From: Bacteroidales bacterium
GTDB lineage: Bacteria > Bacteroidota > Bacteroidia > Bacteroidales > UBA932
NCBI GenBank assembly: GCA_017962165.1
Contig: JAGCVW010000015.1
Location: 1-53,749 of the forward strand
Direction of reading: 5' to 3'
Length of the DNA: 53,749 bases
Shown: positions 16,364 to 25,780 of the stretch, one piece after another
Numbering within the stretch: position 1 is the first letter of the stretch
Layout of the letters: each line of letters opens with the position of its first letter
Translations under genes and position numbers: made by a program
The notes under the pieces: model-generated
What the model saw: the letters and a program-made list of their open reading frames with translations, nothing else
Told to the model about the DNA's origin: nothing
Databases searched by the model: none

Positions 16364-19300
16364 TTATTTGACCGCCTGATACCTCAATCCGAGCGATTTG
16401 AGCTGGGCGATAAAGTCTGAACAGACCGCGACGCTGAACTTTTTGGAGTTCATCTCCACATTCCACTTGTGTTTGGGGCTGACGATGACGATTACAAGGG
16501 GCGTCGGGCCCTTGAAAGCCTTCACCGACTTAAGGAATTCTTTTCGGAATTGTGACGTAATTAAGTCCTCATTCACGTAGACCTTCAAGGCGCGCAAAAG
16601 CGACTCGTTTACGTTGCCGAGCATGGTAATATCGAGAATTCTGAGCTCGAACTCTTCGGGAGACTTGTCTCCGGGCTCTTTCTTGCCGCGGAAGCGCGGT
16701 TTGACCTCTCCCGTCACATAAACCGCTTGATGAAGCTCAAGTTTGGGCCTGAAAGCGTCGACATTTTTCCCGTAAAAAGTGAGGGTATATGGGCCGGAAT
16801 AATCCTCGATCGTTGCTTTCAGCGAGGGGTTCCCATTGCGGGTTGTGCCGACTTCAATGGCGGTAACAATGCCGCCCATGGCCACTTTAGAGCCCTTCTG
16901 TTCGGCATTTGCCTGTGCGACCAGGTCGCCGACAGTAGCCAGCTCGCAGTTGGTGAAGGTCTCCATCTCAAAGGAGTAGCGGTCGAGCGGGTGTGACGAA
17001 AGGAACATGCCAACGATCTCCTTCTCTTTCTGGAGCAGAGGGAGCTGGTCTTCATAGGCGGGAGCCGCCGGCATCTCGGGTCTGACGGGCATCAACTCCT
17101 CTGCTTCTCCGAAGAGAGAGACGCTGTTGTCCAGCTTGTCGTTCTTGTAAAGTTCAGCATAGCGGACCAGTTCGTCGATAAAGAGATCTCCGCTGGCGCC
17201 TGGCAGGAAGAACTGCGTGCGCTTATATCCAAATGAATCGAACGCACCTGCGTAAACCAGCGACTCAAGCGGTTTGCGGCCTACAGGGGCGTTATTCTTG
17301 GGATCCTGGCCGTTGTACTCTGCCATCCTCTCCACAAAATCCCACACGTCCTTGAAAGGGCCGCGCTCGCCCCGCTGCCTTACGATGGAGTCCACGATAT
17401 TGGAGCCGAAGCCCTTCATGCCGCCGAGACCGAAACGGATATCGCCCGCCTTATTGACGGTGAAACTGGCGTCAGACTCGTTGATATCGGGGTTAAGGAC
17501 TTTAATTTTATGGAGCTTGCAGTCCGCCATGATCTTCTTGATCTCGTCCATGTCGGAGAGATTGCAGGAGAGATTGGCGGCAAGGAATTCGGCCGTATAG
17601 TGGCATTTGAGCCAGCCTGTCTGGTAGCTGACCCAGGCGTAGCAGGTGGCGTGGGACTTATTGAAAGCGTACTGGGCGAACTTCTCCCAGTCCTTCCAAA
17701 TCTTATCGAGGGTCTTCTCGGGATGACCGTTGGCGATACCGCCGCTCATGAACTTCTCCTTGAGCTCCATCATCACGTCAATCTGCTTCTTGCCCATGGC
17801 CTTGCGGAGCGTATCCGCCTGGCCTTTGGTGAAGTTCGAGAGCTTCTGGGACAGGAGCATCACCTGCTCCTGATACACCGTAATTCCGTAAGTATCAGTC
17901 AGATACTCCTCCATCTCCGGCAGGTCGTACTCGATGGGCTTGAGGCCCTGTTTGCGGTCGACGAAGTCTGGGATGTAGTCCATAGGGCCCGGGCGGTAGA
18001 GGGCGTTCATAGCGATAAGGTCCTCGAAGCGCTCGGGGTGCAGCTTCTGAAGCCATGTTTTCATGCCCTCGGATTCGAACTGGAACACCACGGTAGTGTC
18101 GCCGCGCCCGTAGAGTTCGAGCGTGGGTTTATCGTCGATGGGGATGGCTTCGATGTCGATATCGATGCCATGGCGGGCCTTGATATTATCCAGCGTTTTG
18201 TGGATGATCGACAGGGTATTGAGCCCCAGGAAATCCATCTTGAGCATGCCGACGCTCTCGATATAATGGCCGTCGTACTGCGATGTCCATACGTCCAGGC
18301 CCGTTTCCTTATCCTTCGAAAGGCAGATGGGGATGTTCTCCGTAAGATCACTGGGACCGATGATGGTGGCGCAGGCGTGCTGACCGACCTGGCGGATGGT
18401 TCCCTCCAGCTGGCTGGCGTACTTAAGAACCTCCTTGTTGAGTTCGGAGCCGTTCTCCAGCTCGTTCTTCAGGTCCGGTACCAGGCGGAAACAACTGCCC
18501 AAGGTGACCTTCACGTCGGTGTCTTCCTTGCCGACCTGAAAGATCTTGCCGTCCTTCTCGACCTTCCTGAAACCGGGCTTGAGCTCATCCAGTTTAGGGT
18601 TGAAGGGGTATTCCTTTTCGATCTTCTCGGACAGGCGGTCGGGCACCATCTTGCTGAGCCTGTTGGATTCGTCGATGCTTACGTGGCTTATGCGGGCGAC
18701 GTCCTTGATCGCGCCCTTGGCCAGCATGGTTCCGAAAGTAATTACTCTGGACACATGGTCTGCCCCGTATGTGTTCTCCACATATTCGTGGGCGGCGGTC
18801 AGGTTCTCGAAGTCGACGTCGATATCCGGCATGTTGATACGGTCCGGATTGAGGAAACGCTCGAACAGGAGCTGGTACTTTATGGGGTCCAGATTGGTAA
18901 TCCAGAGGCAGTACGCGACCACCGAACCTGCTGCAGAACCACGTCCGGGGCCTACGAGATAGCCCATGCGGCGCGAGGCGGCGATATAATCCTGGACGAT
19001 GAGGAAGTAGTCCGGAAAGCCCATGAAGGAGATGGTCTTGAGCTCGAACTCAATCCTGGATTTCTGCTCTTCTGTCAGGACCTCGCCGTAGCGCTTGCGC
19101 GCACCCTCATATGTCAGATGGCACAGATAAGCCACAGACGTGCAGAAATCGTCTCCTCGATACTCCTTGCTGACTATTTCGCCGGTTTTCTTGTCCTTGA
19201 CAATCGAATATTTGCCGTTCTCGATGATGTCCGCGTATTTTTCGAGATAGAAATCGCGGTTGGCGAGGAACTCGGGGTCGATCTTGAACTTCGGGAGAAT

Positions 19301-20191
19301 AGGCGGACGGTCAATCTTGTATTGCTCCACTTTGCCAGCCACCTCAAGGGTGTTGTCTATCACCTCCGGGTGCTCCGGGAACAGGTCGCGCATCTCCGAC
19401 TCGCTCTTCAGGTACTCCTGCTGGGTATACCTGATGCGGTCGGGATCGTCGATGTCGTTGTTCATCGTAAGGCATATGAGGCGGTCGTGGACGGGGCCGT
19501 CTTCCTTCATCAGGAAGTGAACGTCGTTGGTGGCGATTACTTTCGTCCCAGTCTCCTGCGCGAGCTTGAAGATGGCGTCCGTGACTTTGAGCTGCTCCCT
19601 GTACACGTCGGGGCTGAGGCCGGGGACCTCGGTTTTGTGGAGCATCACCTCAAGGTAATAGTCGTCGCCGAACACCTTCTTATGCCAGGCGATGGCGGCA
19701 CGGGCCGCATCCATGTCGTCCGCCAGAATGGCCCTGGAGACCTCTCCGGCAAGGCAGGCCGAGCTGCAGATGAGGTTTTCGTGGTATTTCTCCACAATTT
19801 CGTGACTCACGCGCGGACGGTAGTACATACCCTCTATGTGCGCGGTCGACACTATCTTCATCAGGTTCTTGTAGCCCGCATAGTTCTTGGCCAGAAGGAT
19901 GAGGTGGTAGTAACGTTTGTGGTCGTTGTCCTTGAGGTGGTGGTCGTAGTGGCGCGTGACGTAGATTTCGCAGCCGATGATGGGCTTTACGATCTGGTTG
20001 CCGTCGGCGTCTTTATTGCTCTTGTCGTCGGCCCAGCGGAAGAACTCCTTCACTCCGTACATGTTGCCATGGTCGGTAATCGCGACGGCGGGCATGCCCA
20101 GCTCCCTGGCGCGCGCGAACAGCTTCTTGATGCTGGTCAGGCCGTCAAGGATCGAATACTGGGTGTGGAGATGGAGGTGTACGAAGCCCAT
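16364..20191 (-). CDS. dnaE: DNA polymerase III subunit alpha
   Basis: 1275 residues, normal for Bacteroidetes DnaE. N-terminal PHP domain (VHLHLHTQYSILDG from residue 4), palm with the catalytic aspartates in NMPDIDVDFE (about residue 455) and GPGRGSAAGSVVAYCL, fingers with YNKSHAxCYA-type sequence (AFNKSHATCYAWVSYQTGWLK split here), tandem HhH region and an OB fold near residues 1000-1110. It is the replicative polymerase. It starts three bases after the stop of the ThiL-like gene, so the two are probably on one transcript with glyS. A very long open frame on the opposite strand is a codon-bias shadow. Confidence 0.97.
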   Translation of the reverse strand: MGFVHLHLHTQYSILDGLTSIKKLFARARELGMPAVAITDHGNMYGVKEFFRWADDKSNKDADGNQIVKPIIGCEIYVTRHYDHHLKDNDHKRYYHLILLAKNYAGYKNLMKIVSTAHIEGMYYRPRVSHEIVEKYHENLICSSACLAGEVSRAILADDMDAARAAIAWHKKVFGDDYYLEVMLHKTEVPGLSPDVYREQLKVTDAIFKLAQETGTKVIATNDVHFLMKEDGPVHDRLICLTMNNDIDDPDRIRYTQQEYLKSESEMRDLFPEHPEVIDNTLEVAGKVEQYKIDRPPILPKFKIDPEFLANRDFYLEKYADIIENGKYSIVKDKKTGEIVSKEYRGDDFCTSVAYLCHLTYEGARKRYGEVLTEEQKSRIEFELKTISFMGFPDYFLIVQDYIAASRRMGYLVGPGRGSAAGSVVAYCLWITNLDPIKYQLLFERFLNPDRINMPDIDVDFENLTAAHEYVENTYGADHVSRVITFGTMLAKGAIKDVARISHVSIDESNRLSKMVPDRLSEKIEKEYPFNPKLDELKPGFRKVEKDGKIFQVGKEDTDVKVTLGSCFRLVPDLKNELENGSELNKEVLKYASQLEGTIRQVGQHACATIIGPSDLTENIPICLSKDKETGLDVWTSQYDGHYIESVGMLKMDFLGLNTLSIIHKTLDNIKARHGIDIDIEAIPIDDKPTLELYGRGDTTVVFQFESEGMKTWLQKLHPERFEDLIAMNALYRPGPMDYIPDFVDRKQGLKPIEYDLPEMEEYLTDTYGITVYQEQVMLLSQKLSNFTKGQADTLRKAMGKKQIDVMMELKEKFMSGGIANGHPEKTLDKIWKDWEKFAQYAFNKSHATCYAWVSYQTGWLKCHYTAEFLAANLSCNLSDMDEIKKIMADCKLHKIKVLNPDINESDASFTVNKAGDIRFGLGGMKGFGSNIVDSIVRQRGERGPFKDVWDFVERMAEYNGQDPKNNAPVGRKPLESLVYAGAFDSFGYKRTQFFLPGASGDLFIDELVRYAELYKNDKLDNSVSLFGEAEELMPVRPEMPAAPAYEDQLPLLQKEKEIVGMFLSSHPLDRYSFEMETFTNCELATVGDLVAQANAEQKGSKVAMGGIVTAIEVGTTRNGNPSLKATIEDYSGPYTLTFYGKNVDAFRPKLELHQAVYVTGEVKPRFRGKKEPGDKSPEEFELRILDITMLGNVNESLLRALKVYVNEDLITSQFRKEFLKSVKAFKGPTPLVIVIVSPKHKWNVEMNSKKFSVAVCSDFIAQLKSLGLRYQAVK

Positions 20192-20194
20192 ACG

Positions 20195-21190
20195 CTACCA
20201 GCCTTGTGCCTTGAGGGGCAATTCTACTCCGTCGGGGGTTACCAGGACGGCGCCCGCTTCCGGCTGGGCGAGATGGCCGATAATGTCGAAGGTCTGGAAG
20301 TCCTTGCGGAACTGGTCGAACCGGTCAAGGGGCACCACATACAGGAGGTGGAAGTCTTCCCCGCCGTTCATGGCAGCCGAAACGGGATCCAGGTTCAGTT
20401 CGCGTCCGAGGTCGAAACTGCCGCCTTCAAAGGGTATCTTGTCGGCATAAACCTTTACCCCAAAGCCGCTGTCGCGCTGCAGGCGCAGCAGGGCGTCGGC
20501 AAGGCCGCGTGTGACGAAATAGCCGAACGAAGGGATAAGTTTTGCGTCTTCCAGCTGGGAGGCCGTATGGGGATTCAGCTCAGGCTTGAGATAAGCGCCG
20601 ACCAGCATCTTGTACTTCTCCAGGGCCTCGCGGTTCTGGCTGCCCTTGTCGAAATTGGCCTTCTCTCGCTGGAGGGCCTGGAGGCCGAGATAGGCGGCGC
20701 CGAGCGGGCCGGACACGCAGACCAGGTCCTTGGACCGGGCTTTTGCGCGGCCGGCGGAGGTCGAGGCGCTGTGCCTTCCTGTCGCGGACAGGGCTATCGT
20801 GAGACCATTCTTCGAAGGCTGGAGATCGAGGGAGAGCTGCCTGAAGCCATGCTCTTTAGCAGCCGAAACGATTCCGCTCCAAAGCTCCTTGACTTGCGGA
20901 AAATCGAGTTTTGCCGACACGCCCAGCTGCACGCTCAGCGAATCAGGGTGGGCCATGACTGCATACAGTTCACCCGCCACCTTGAGCACGGCCTTGCGGC
21001 CAAGGTGCGGGAGGGGGAAGTATACCAGATCGAAGTCTATCCCCTCCAGCATCAGCCCGGAGGCGGTCGTGATGCATTCCTGCTGGCCCGCTGTCAGCCA
21101 TAACGGCTCTGCGAAGGGCGCGTATCCGCTCCCTTCGAAAAGCTGCCGTATGGCCTCTACGCGGCCAAGATCCGAGAACGACTCAGCCAT
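20195..21190 (-). CDS. ThiL-like / AIR-synthase-related protein with altered catalytic residues
   Basis: 331 residues. Overall similarity to thiamine-monophosphate kinase is plain: LEGIDFDLVYFPLPHLGRKAV, SGPLGAAYLGLQAL, and GGEDFHLLYVV near the C-terminus. The metal/ATP positions are not conserved, though. The usual N-terminal GDD is replaced by a TAGQQE stretch, the STD Asp by Gly45 (TASGLMLEG), and the SDIYAM Asp by Glu74 (GELYAV); only an Asp at the GGD position (Asp122) seems kept. Alignment here is by eye. It may be a non-catalytic relative or a diverged kinase. Its ATG overlaps the glyS stop (TAATG), and dnaE follows by three bases. Confidence 0.75.
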   Translation of the reverse strand: MAESFSDLGRVEAIRQLFEGSGYAPFAEPLWLTAGQQECITTASGLMLEGIDFDLVYFPLPHLGRKAVLKVAGELYAVMAHPDSLSVQLGVSAKLDFPQVKELWSGIVSAAKEHGFRQLSLDLQPSKNGLTIALSATGRHSASTSAGRAKARSKDLVCVSGPLGAAYLGLQALQREKANFDKGSQNREALEKYKMLVGAYLKPELNPHTASQLEDAKLIPSFGYFVTRGLADALLRLQRDSGFGVKVYADKIPFEGGSFDLGRELNLDPVSAAMNGGEDFHLLYVVPLDRFDQFRKDFQTFDIIGHLAQPEAGAVLVTPDGVELPLKAQGW

Positions 21191-22728
21191 TACAGATTGC
21201 GCAGGAGATTATTGAGGTTGACCTTGGAATCGATGAGAGCACGCAGCTCTGCGATAGGGACGCGCTGCTGCTCCATCGTGTCGCGGTCACGGACTGTCAC
21301 GCAATTGTCATTGAGGGAATCGTGGTCCACGGTGATGCAGAACGGGGTTCCGATTGCATCCTGACGGCGGTAGCGCTTGCCGATGCTGTCCTTCTCCTCG
21401 TACTGGCAGTTGAAATCGAACTTGAGGTCGTCCATGATCTTTTGGGCGAGCTCGGGAAGACCGTCCTTCTTTACGAGGGGCAGGACAGCTGCCTTGACGG
21501 GGGCCAGCGGAGCGGGGATGCTGAGCACCACGCGGGTCTCGCCGTTTCCCAGATCCTCTTCCTTGTAGGAATGACTCAGGACGGCCAGTACCATACGGTC
21601 TACGCCTATCGAGGTTTCCACGACATAAGGGGTATAGGCCTTATTCTCGTCAGGATCGAAGTACTCGATCTTCTTGCCGGAGAACTTCTGGTGGTTGCCA
21701 AGGTCGAAATCAGTACGGCTGTGGATGCCCTCCAGCTCCTTGAAACCGAAGGGGAAGTTGAACTCGATATCAGTGGCGGCGTTGGCGTAGTGGGCCAGTT
21801 TTTCGTGGTCGTGGAAACGATAGTTCTCCGCACCCATTCCCAGGTTTACATGCCACTTCATGCGCTGCTCCTTCCACTTTGCGAACCAGTCCAGCTCGGT
21901 TCCAGGCTTGATGAAGAACTGCATCTCCATCTGCTCGAACTCCCTCATGCGGAAGATGAACTGGCGCGCGACGATCTCGTTTCGGAAGGCTTTGCCTATC
22001 TGGGCGATACCGAAAGGTATCTTCATTCGGCCGGTCTTCTGAACGTTGAGATAGTTCACGAATATGCCCTGGGCGGTCTCCGGACGCAGGTAAATGGTAT
22101 TGCTTGCATCTGCGGTGCTGCCCATCGAGGTCTTGAACATGAGGTTGAACTGGCGCACGTCTGTCCAGTTGCAGGTGCCGCTGATGGGGCAGACTATATT
22201 GTTGTCCACTATGATGTTGCGGTACTCCTCAAGGTCGTTTGCGTTCTCTGCCTTGACATAGCGCTCGTGTACTGCATCGTACTTGGCTTTCTCGCGAAGG
22301 ACGTTGGGGTTGGTTGCGCGGAACTGGGCTTCGTCGAAACTGTCTCCGAACTTCTTCCTGCCCTTCTCCACCTCCTTGTTGATCTTTTCTTCGATCTTGG
22401 CGAGAAAGTCCTCTATAAGGACATCGGCACGGTAGCGCTTCTTCGAATCCTTGTTGTCAATTAGGGGGTCGTTGAAGGCGCTAACATGGCCGGAGGCTTC
22501 CCAGATCCTGGGGTGCATGAAGATGCACGAATCGATACCCACGATATTTTCGTGGAGCCTTGTCATGGCGTTCCACCAATACTGCTTAATGTTGTTTTTC
22601 AGTTCAGATCCCATCTGGCCGTAATCGTAAACGGCGGCAAGACCGTCGTAGATCTCGCTGGAGGGGAAAATGAAACCGTACTCCTTGCAATGCGCTACAA
22701 GCACTTTGAAAACTTCTTCCTGAGTCAT
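21190..22728 (-). CDS. glyS: Glycyl-tRNA synthetase (alpha2 type)
   Basis: 512 residues from the ATG at 22728; an upstream in-frame start at 22782 is rejected because it precedes the promoter box. Class II signature: motif 2 in FRNEIVARQFIFRMREFEQMEMQFF (shown only in part by the key residues FRNE, R-x-REF), and motif 3 with SIGVDRMVLAVL. The C-terminal anticodon-binding domain runs from about residue 400. This is the single-chain homodimer type also used by eukaryotes and archaea, standard in Bacteroidetes. It charges tRNA-Gly with glycine in the cytoplasm. Confidence 0.95.
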   Translation of the reverse strand: MTQEEVFKVLVAHCKEYGFIFPSSEIYDGLAAVYDYGQMGSELKNNIKQYWWNAMTRLHENIVGIDSCIFMHPRIWEASGHVSAFNDPLIDNKDSKKRYRADVLIEDFLAKIEEKINKEVEKGRKKFGDSFDEAQFRATNPNVLREKAKYDAVHERYVKAENANDLEEYRNIIVDNNIVCPISGTCNWTDVRQFNLMFKTSMGSTADASNTIYLRPETAQGIFVNYLNVQKTGRMKIPFGIAQIGKAFRNEIVARQFIFRMREFEQMEMQFFIKPGTELDWFAKWKEQRMKWHVNLGMGAENYRFHDHEKLAHYANAATDIEFNFPFGFKELEGIHSRTDFDLGNHQKFSGKKIEYFDPDENKAYTPYVVETSIGVDRMVLAVLSHSYKEEDLGNGETRVVLSIPAPLAPVKAAVLPLVKKDGLPELAQKIMDDLKFDFNCQYEEKDSIGKRYRRQDAIGTPFCITVDHDSLNDNCVTVRDRDTMEQQRVPIAELRALIDSKVNLNNLLRNL

Positions 22729-22751
22729 ATTCTTTCTTCGTTCAAGAGTTA

Positions 22752-22782
22752 CAAATTTAAGAAATGCCGAGTATTTCCCCAA
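22752..22782 (-). promoter_or_regulatory. Promoter for glyS, overlapping the end of folK
   Basis: On the minus strand, TTG (22780-22782), a 20-base spacer and TAAATTTG (22752-22759). The first three bases of the -7 box are the folK stop codon. The box is 23 bases before the glyS ATG. Confidence 0.7.
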
Positions 22783-23191
22783 GGGGAACCATCACAAAAT
22801 CTCTTTCTTTCATCAAGGGATGAGGGACCTTCAGTTCGGGCGTGTCTACGGTTTCGTCTCCGATTAGGAGAATATCAATGTCGATTATTCTCGAGTGATA
22901 TATTCTACGTCCCTCTCCGTCCGTTTCAATCCCATGTCGGGGCCGACCCATCTGTATTTCCACCTCCTGGCAGGCACGGAGTATCTGAAGGGGCTCCAGA
23001 TCAAGGTCGTAGCAGACCGCCGCATTCAGAAAATCGGGGCCGTCGAAGCCGGAAGCCTTTGATTCGTATAAACGGGAAAAACTTACGTACGGGCCGAAAC
23101 GGGAGTCCAGCCTTCTTACCGCCTCCAGGATGTTCTCCCTGCGGTCTCCAAGATTAGATCCCAATGCTAAATATACCGGCCTTCTTTCCAC
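22757..23191 (-). CDS. folK: 2-amino-4-hydroxy-6-hydroxymethyldihydropteridine pyrophosphokinase
   Basis: 144 residues if started at the GTG at 23191, one base after the preceding stop and just before the conserved YLALGSNLGDR. An ATG at 23212 would add seven residues and overlap the upstream gene by 20 bases. HPPK motifs: ALGSNLGDR, YESKASG with FLNAAV, and RIIDIDILLIGDE with the Mg-binding aspartates, then VPHPLMKERDFVMVPL. It makes the pyrophosphorylated pterin used in folate synthesis. A link to the gcv and thyA-folA one-carbon genes elsewhere in the window is functional only. Confidence 0.93.
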   Translation of the reverse strand: MERRPVYLALGSNLGDRRENILEAVRRLDSRFGPYVSFSRLYESKASGFDGPDFLNAAVCYDLDLEPLQILRACQEVEIQMGRPRHGIETDGEGRRIYHSRIIDIDILLIGDETVDTPELKVPHPLMKERDFVMVPLGEILGIS

Positions 23192-23192
23192 C

Positions 23193-23555
23193 TTAATCCT
23201 CCATCTCCACATCCAGGCCCAGTTCCAGGCGCGCCTCGTCCGACAGGAGGCTCTGGTCCCATGCCGGCTCGAAAACCAGGTTAATAGTACACGAGTTGAT
23301 CCCCGGGGTTATTTCCACCGCGTGCTTTACTTCTGCCATGACCTCGTCCGCCATAGGGCAGTTCGGAGCAGTGAAGGTCATGGTGATAGAGACGTCGTGG
23401 TTCTGGTCGATATGCAGCTCGTAGATGAGGCCGAGGTCGTAGATATTGACGGGAATTTCCGGGTCGTAGACCTGTCTGAGAGCCAGGACTACGGCGTCAT
23501 AGAGGGGTGTGAGTTCCTTGACCGTCTCCGGAGTAAGCACGTTGCTATCCTGCAT
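23193..23555 (-). CDS. DUF59 / MIP18-family iron-sulfur assembly protein (SufT-like)
   Basis: 120 residues. DPEIPVNIYDLGLIY and TFTAPNCPMADEV are the hallmark motifs of the MIP18/PaaD/SufT family, with the conserved Cys in NCPM. These proteins help transfer or mature Fe-S clusters on client enzymes. It overlaps the 3' end of sufE by 11 bases, which ties it to the sufS-sufE pair. SufBCD is not encoded in this window. Confidence 0.9.
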   Translation of the reverse strand: MQDSNVLTPETVKELTPLYDAVVLALRQVYDPEIPVNIYDLGLIYELHIDQNHDVSITMTFTAPNCPMADEVMAEVKHAVEITPGINSCTINLVFEPAWDQSLLSDEARLELGLDVEMED

Positions 23556-23958
23556 AATCGCCAGCTATCTTCTTTATTGTCGCTATCATGGACGAAAGGC
23601 CGTTGGCCCTGGTCGGCGACAGGTTCTCGCTCAATCCTATCACGTTCACGAATGCGAAATCATCCCCGGCTATCTCCTTTGCCGGACGGCCGGAATAGAC
23701 GCCGATAAGAAGGGATATTATACCCTTGGTGATGATTGCGTCGCTGTCTGCAGTGAACCAAAGCTTTCCGTCGCGAGCCCGACAGTCCAGCCAAACCCTT
23801 GACTGGCAGCCGTTTATAAGGCGGTCCTCTGTCTTCTTATCTTCCGGGAAGGGCTCCAGGTTCTTCCCCAGCCCTATGATATACTCGTATTTATCCAGCC
23901 ACTCGTCGAACATTGCGAAATCGTCGACTACTGCCTGTTTTGCTTCTTCCAGACTCAT
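23545..23958 (-). CDS. sufE: Cysteine desulfuration protein SufE
   Basis: 137 residues, the normal length. The sulfur-accepting Cys51 is in NGCQSRVWL, and the C-terminal helix ends in NGLSSMIATIKKIA, as in the family. It takes persulfide sulfur from SufS and passes it to the cluster scaffold. Its ATG overlaps the sufS stop (ATGA), which implies coupled translation. Confidence 0.94.
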   Translation of the reverse strand: MSLEEAKQAVVDDFAMFDEWLDKYEYIIGLGKNLEPFPEDKKTEDRLINGCQSRVWLDCRARDGKLWFTADSDAIITKGIISLLIGVYSGRPAKEIAGDDFAFVNVIGLSENLSPTRANGLSSMIATIKKIAGDYAG

Positions 23959-25178
23959 TTCAACATGTTTATTGATTTATCCAGGGCAAGGATAAACGCC
24001 TGTGCTTCTTCCTGCGTATTATACGGCGCAAAGGATGCTCTGACCATTCCTGAAACACCATAGCGCGTCATGAGCGGCTGCGCGCACATGTGTCCCGAGC
24101 GCACGGCTACTCCCTGCTTATCGAGGAGGAGGGCAAGATCTTCGTGGTGAACCCCCTTGACACTAAACGAGAACAGCGGCACTTTTTCATCAAGATTTTG
24201 CGTTGTTCCACGTAGAACAATTCGCTCGTCCGACGACAGCGCGTTGTAGACGAAATTTTTGATCTTGTCCAGCCCAAAAGCCGCCTCAGAGCCATCGAGA
24301 GAACGAATAAGGCCAATTGCGGGGACGAAAGTAGGGACGGAATTTATGTTCGGCGTCCCCGCCTCGAACTTAAAAGGAATCGGGGCGTAGGTAGTTCCTT
24401 CCCAGCTAACGGTATCTATCATCTCCCCTCCGCCGATGAACGGCGGCATCTGCTCAAGCCACTCCTTCTTTGCATAGAGAACGCCTGTACCGGTTGCCGC
24501 ATACATCTTATGGCCGGAGAAAGCGTAGAAATCGCAGTCCAAATCCCTCACTGAAACCTTCAGGTGGGCTACTGCCTGGGCGCCGTCTACTAAAACAGGC
24601 ACTCCGTGGGAGTGGGCCATTGAAGCTATCTCCTTAATGGGGTTTATGAGGCCCAGAACGTTGGATACATGCGCCACACAGACAAGTTTTGTTCGCCTGT
24701 TAAATAGTGACTCAAGCTTCTCCAGATCAAGCGCACCGCTTTCCTCTACCGGCATCACTACTATCTTCGCGCCCTTTCTTTGTGCGAGCAATTGCCATGG
24801 AATGATGTCAGAGTGGTGCTCAGATTCGGCTACAATAATTTCGTCACCGGAACCTATAAACTTGTCCCCAAAGGAGTAAGCGACCAAATTGATTGACGCC
24901 GTCGTCCCCGAGGTAAAGACGATTTCGTCGACGCTTGCAGCGTCTATAAAATCTCTCACGTCCACGCGGGCGCATTCGTACGCGCGCGTGGCCTCACCGG
25001 CAAGCGCGTACACGGCCCTATGGGTGTTCCCGTTATGAAGAAGGGCCGAATCGGACAGCGCACGGATCACGCTCTCAGAACGCTGGGTCGTGGCGGCGTT
25101 GTCAAGATAAATCAGCGGCTTGCCGTAAACCTCCCGGCTGAGAATAGGAAACTGTTTTCTTAATTCTTCTGCTGTCAT
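23955..25178 (-). CDS. sufS: Cysteine desulfurase SufS
   Basis: 407 residues. PLP-dependent fold: the Schiff-base lysine is in AFSGHKMYAATGTGVLYAK, substrate-site IYLDNAATTQ near residue 23, and the catalytic Cys in VRSGHMCAQPLM near residue 365, matching the group II (SufS/CsdA) loop. It supplies sulfur for Fe-S clusters. It overlaps ruvA upstream and sufE downstream by four bases each. The coding sequence carries a parS-like palindrome at 24204-24219. Confidence 0.96.
   Translation of the reverse strand: MTAEELRKQFPILSREVYGKPLIYLDNAATTQRSESVIRALSDSALLHNGNTHRAVYALAGEATRAYECARVDVRDFIDAASVDEIVFTSGTTASINLVAYSFGDKFIGSGDEIIVAESEHHSDIIPWQLLAQRKGAKIVVMPVEESGALDLEKLESLFNRRTKLVCVAHVSNVLGLINPIKEIASMAHSHGVPVLVDGAQAVAHLKVSVRDLDCDFYAFSGHKMYAATGTGVLYAKKEWLEQMPPFIGGGEMIDTVSWEGTTYAPIPFKFEAGTPNINSVPTFVPAIGLIRSLDGSEAAFGLDKIKNFVYNALSSDERIVLRGTTQNLDEKVPLFSFSVKGVHHEDLALLLDKQGVAVRSGHMCAQPLMTRYGVSGMVRASFAPYNTQEEAQAFILALDKSINMLK
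24204..24219. other. parS-like ParB-binding site (imperfect)
   Basis: TGTTCCACGTAGAACA, inside sufS. It differs by one base from the full palindrome TGTTCCACGTGGAACA, which is of the type bound by chromosomal ParB in many bacteria. Flanking bases extend the symmetry to 18 bp (24203-24220). It encodes Val-Leu-Arg-Gly-Thr in sufS, so chance conservation from coding cannot be excluded. Confidence 0.6.
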
Positions 25179-25768
25179 AGCATCTGGAGGGCGGCCTTGA
25201 TTATTTCCTCGACCTTAGCGGTAGGATGCTGCTTGAGGATTGCCTGAACAGCCTTTGCGACATTGGGTTTTGTGAAGCCAAGCATAACAAGAGCGGTTGT
25301 CGCCTCGTCTGCGGCCGCATTGGATTCTGCGATGAACAGGGCGTCCGACGCGCTTCCCTCCCCCTTTACTATCTTATCTTTCAGCTCGAGTATCATCCTC
25401 TGGGCGGTCTTCAGGCCTATGCCCTTTACGCTCTTTATGGTATTGACGTTCTCTGAAAGGATTGCGGTCCTGAGCTCATCTGCGCTCAGCGACGACAGAA
25501 TGATACGGGCGGTGTTAACCCCGACGCCGGATACGCTGATGAGGGTCTCGAACAGAGCCCTCTCATCCTTGGATGAAAAGCCGTAATACAGTTCGGTGTC
25601 CGAATTGGTCTGCAGGTGATGGTAAATAAAAACCTTTGCGGACTCCTTGCCTTCGAGCGCGGCATAGGTCTGAAGGGATATCTCTATAGAATACCCTATT
25701 CCCTGATTGTCGACCACTACCCTGGTGGGAGTCAGTTCGGCTATTTTGCCCGAAATATAATCTATCAT
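25175..25768 (-). CDS. ruvA: Holliday junction DNA helicase subunit RuvA
   Basis: 197 residues. N-terminal OB domain (MIDYISGKIAELTPTRVVVD), two HhH motifs (LISVSGVGVNTARIILS and INTIKSVKGIGLKTAQRMI split across the two loops), and the C-terminal three-helix domain that contacts RuvB. It binds four-way junctions. ruvB is not adjacent; it lies about 7 kb away at 32969-33991. It follows mnmG by 12 bases and overlaps sufS by four. Confidence 0.96.
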   Translation of the reverse strand: MIDYISGKIAELTPTRVVVDNQGIGYSIEISLQTYAALEGKESAKVFIYHHLQTNSDTELYYGFSSKDERALFETLISVSGVGVNTARIILSSLSADELRTAILSENVNTIKSVKGIGLKTAQRMILELKDKIVKGEGSASDALFIAESNAAADEATTALVMLGFTKPNVAKAVQAILKQHPTAKVEEIIKAALQML

Positions 25769-25780
25769 AACAGCTCTGAA

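Noticed and set aside
17510..21103. Open frame of about 1197 codons on the plus strand opposite dnaE and the ThiL-like gene
   Set aside because: It is the mirror of real genes with strong codon bias (C/G at third positions), has no recognisable domain, and dnaE on the other strand shows every expected motif.
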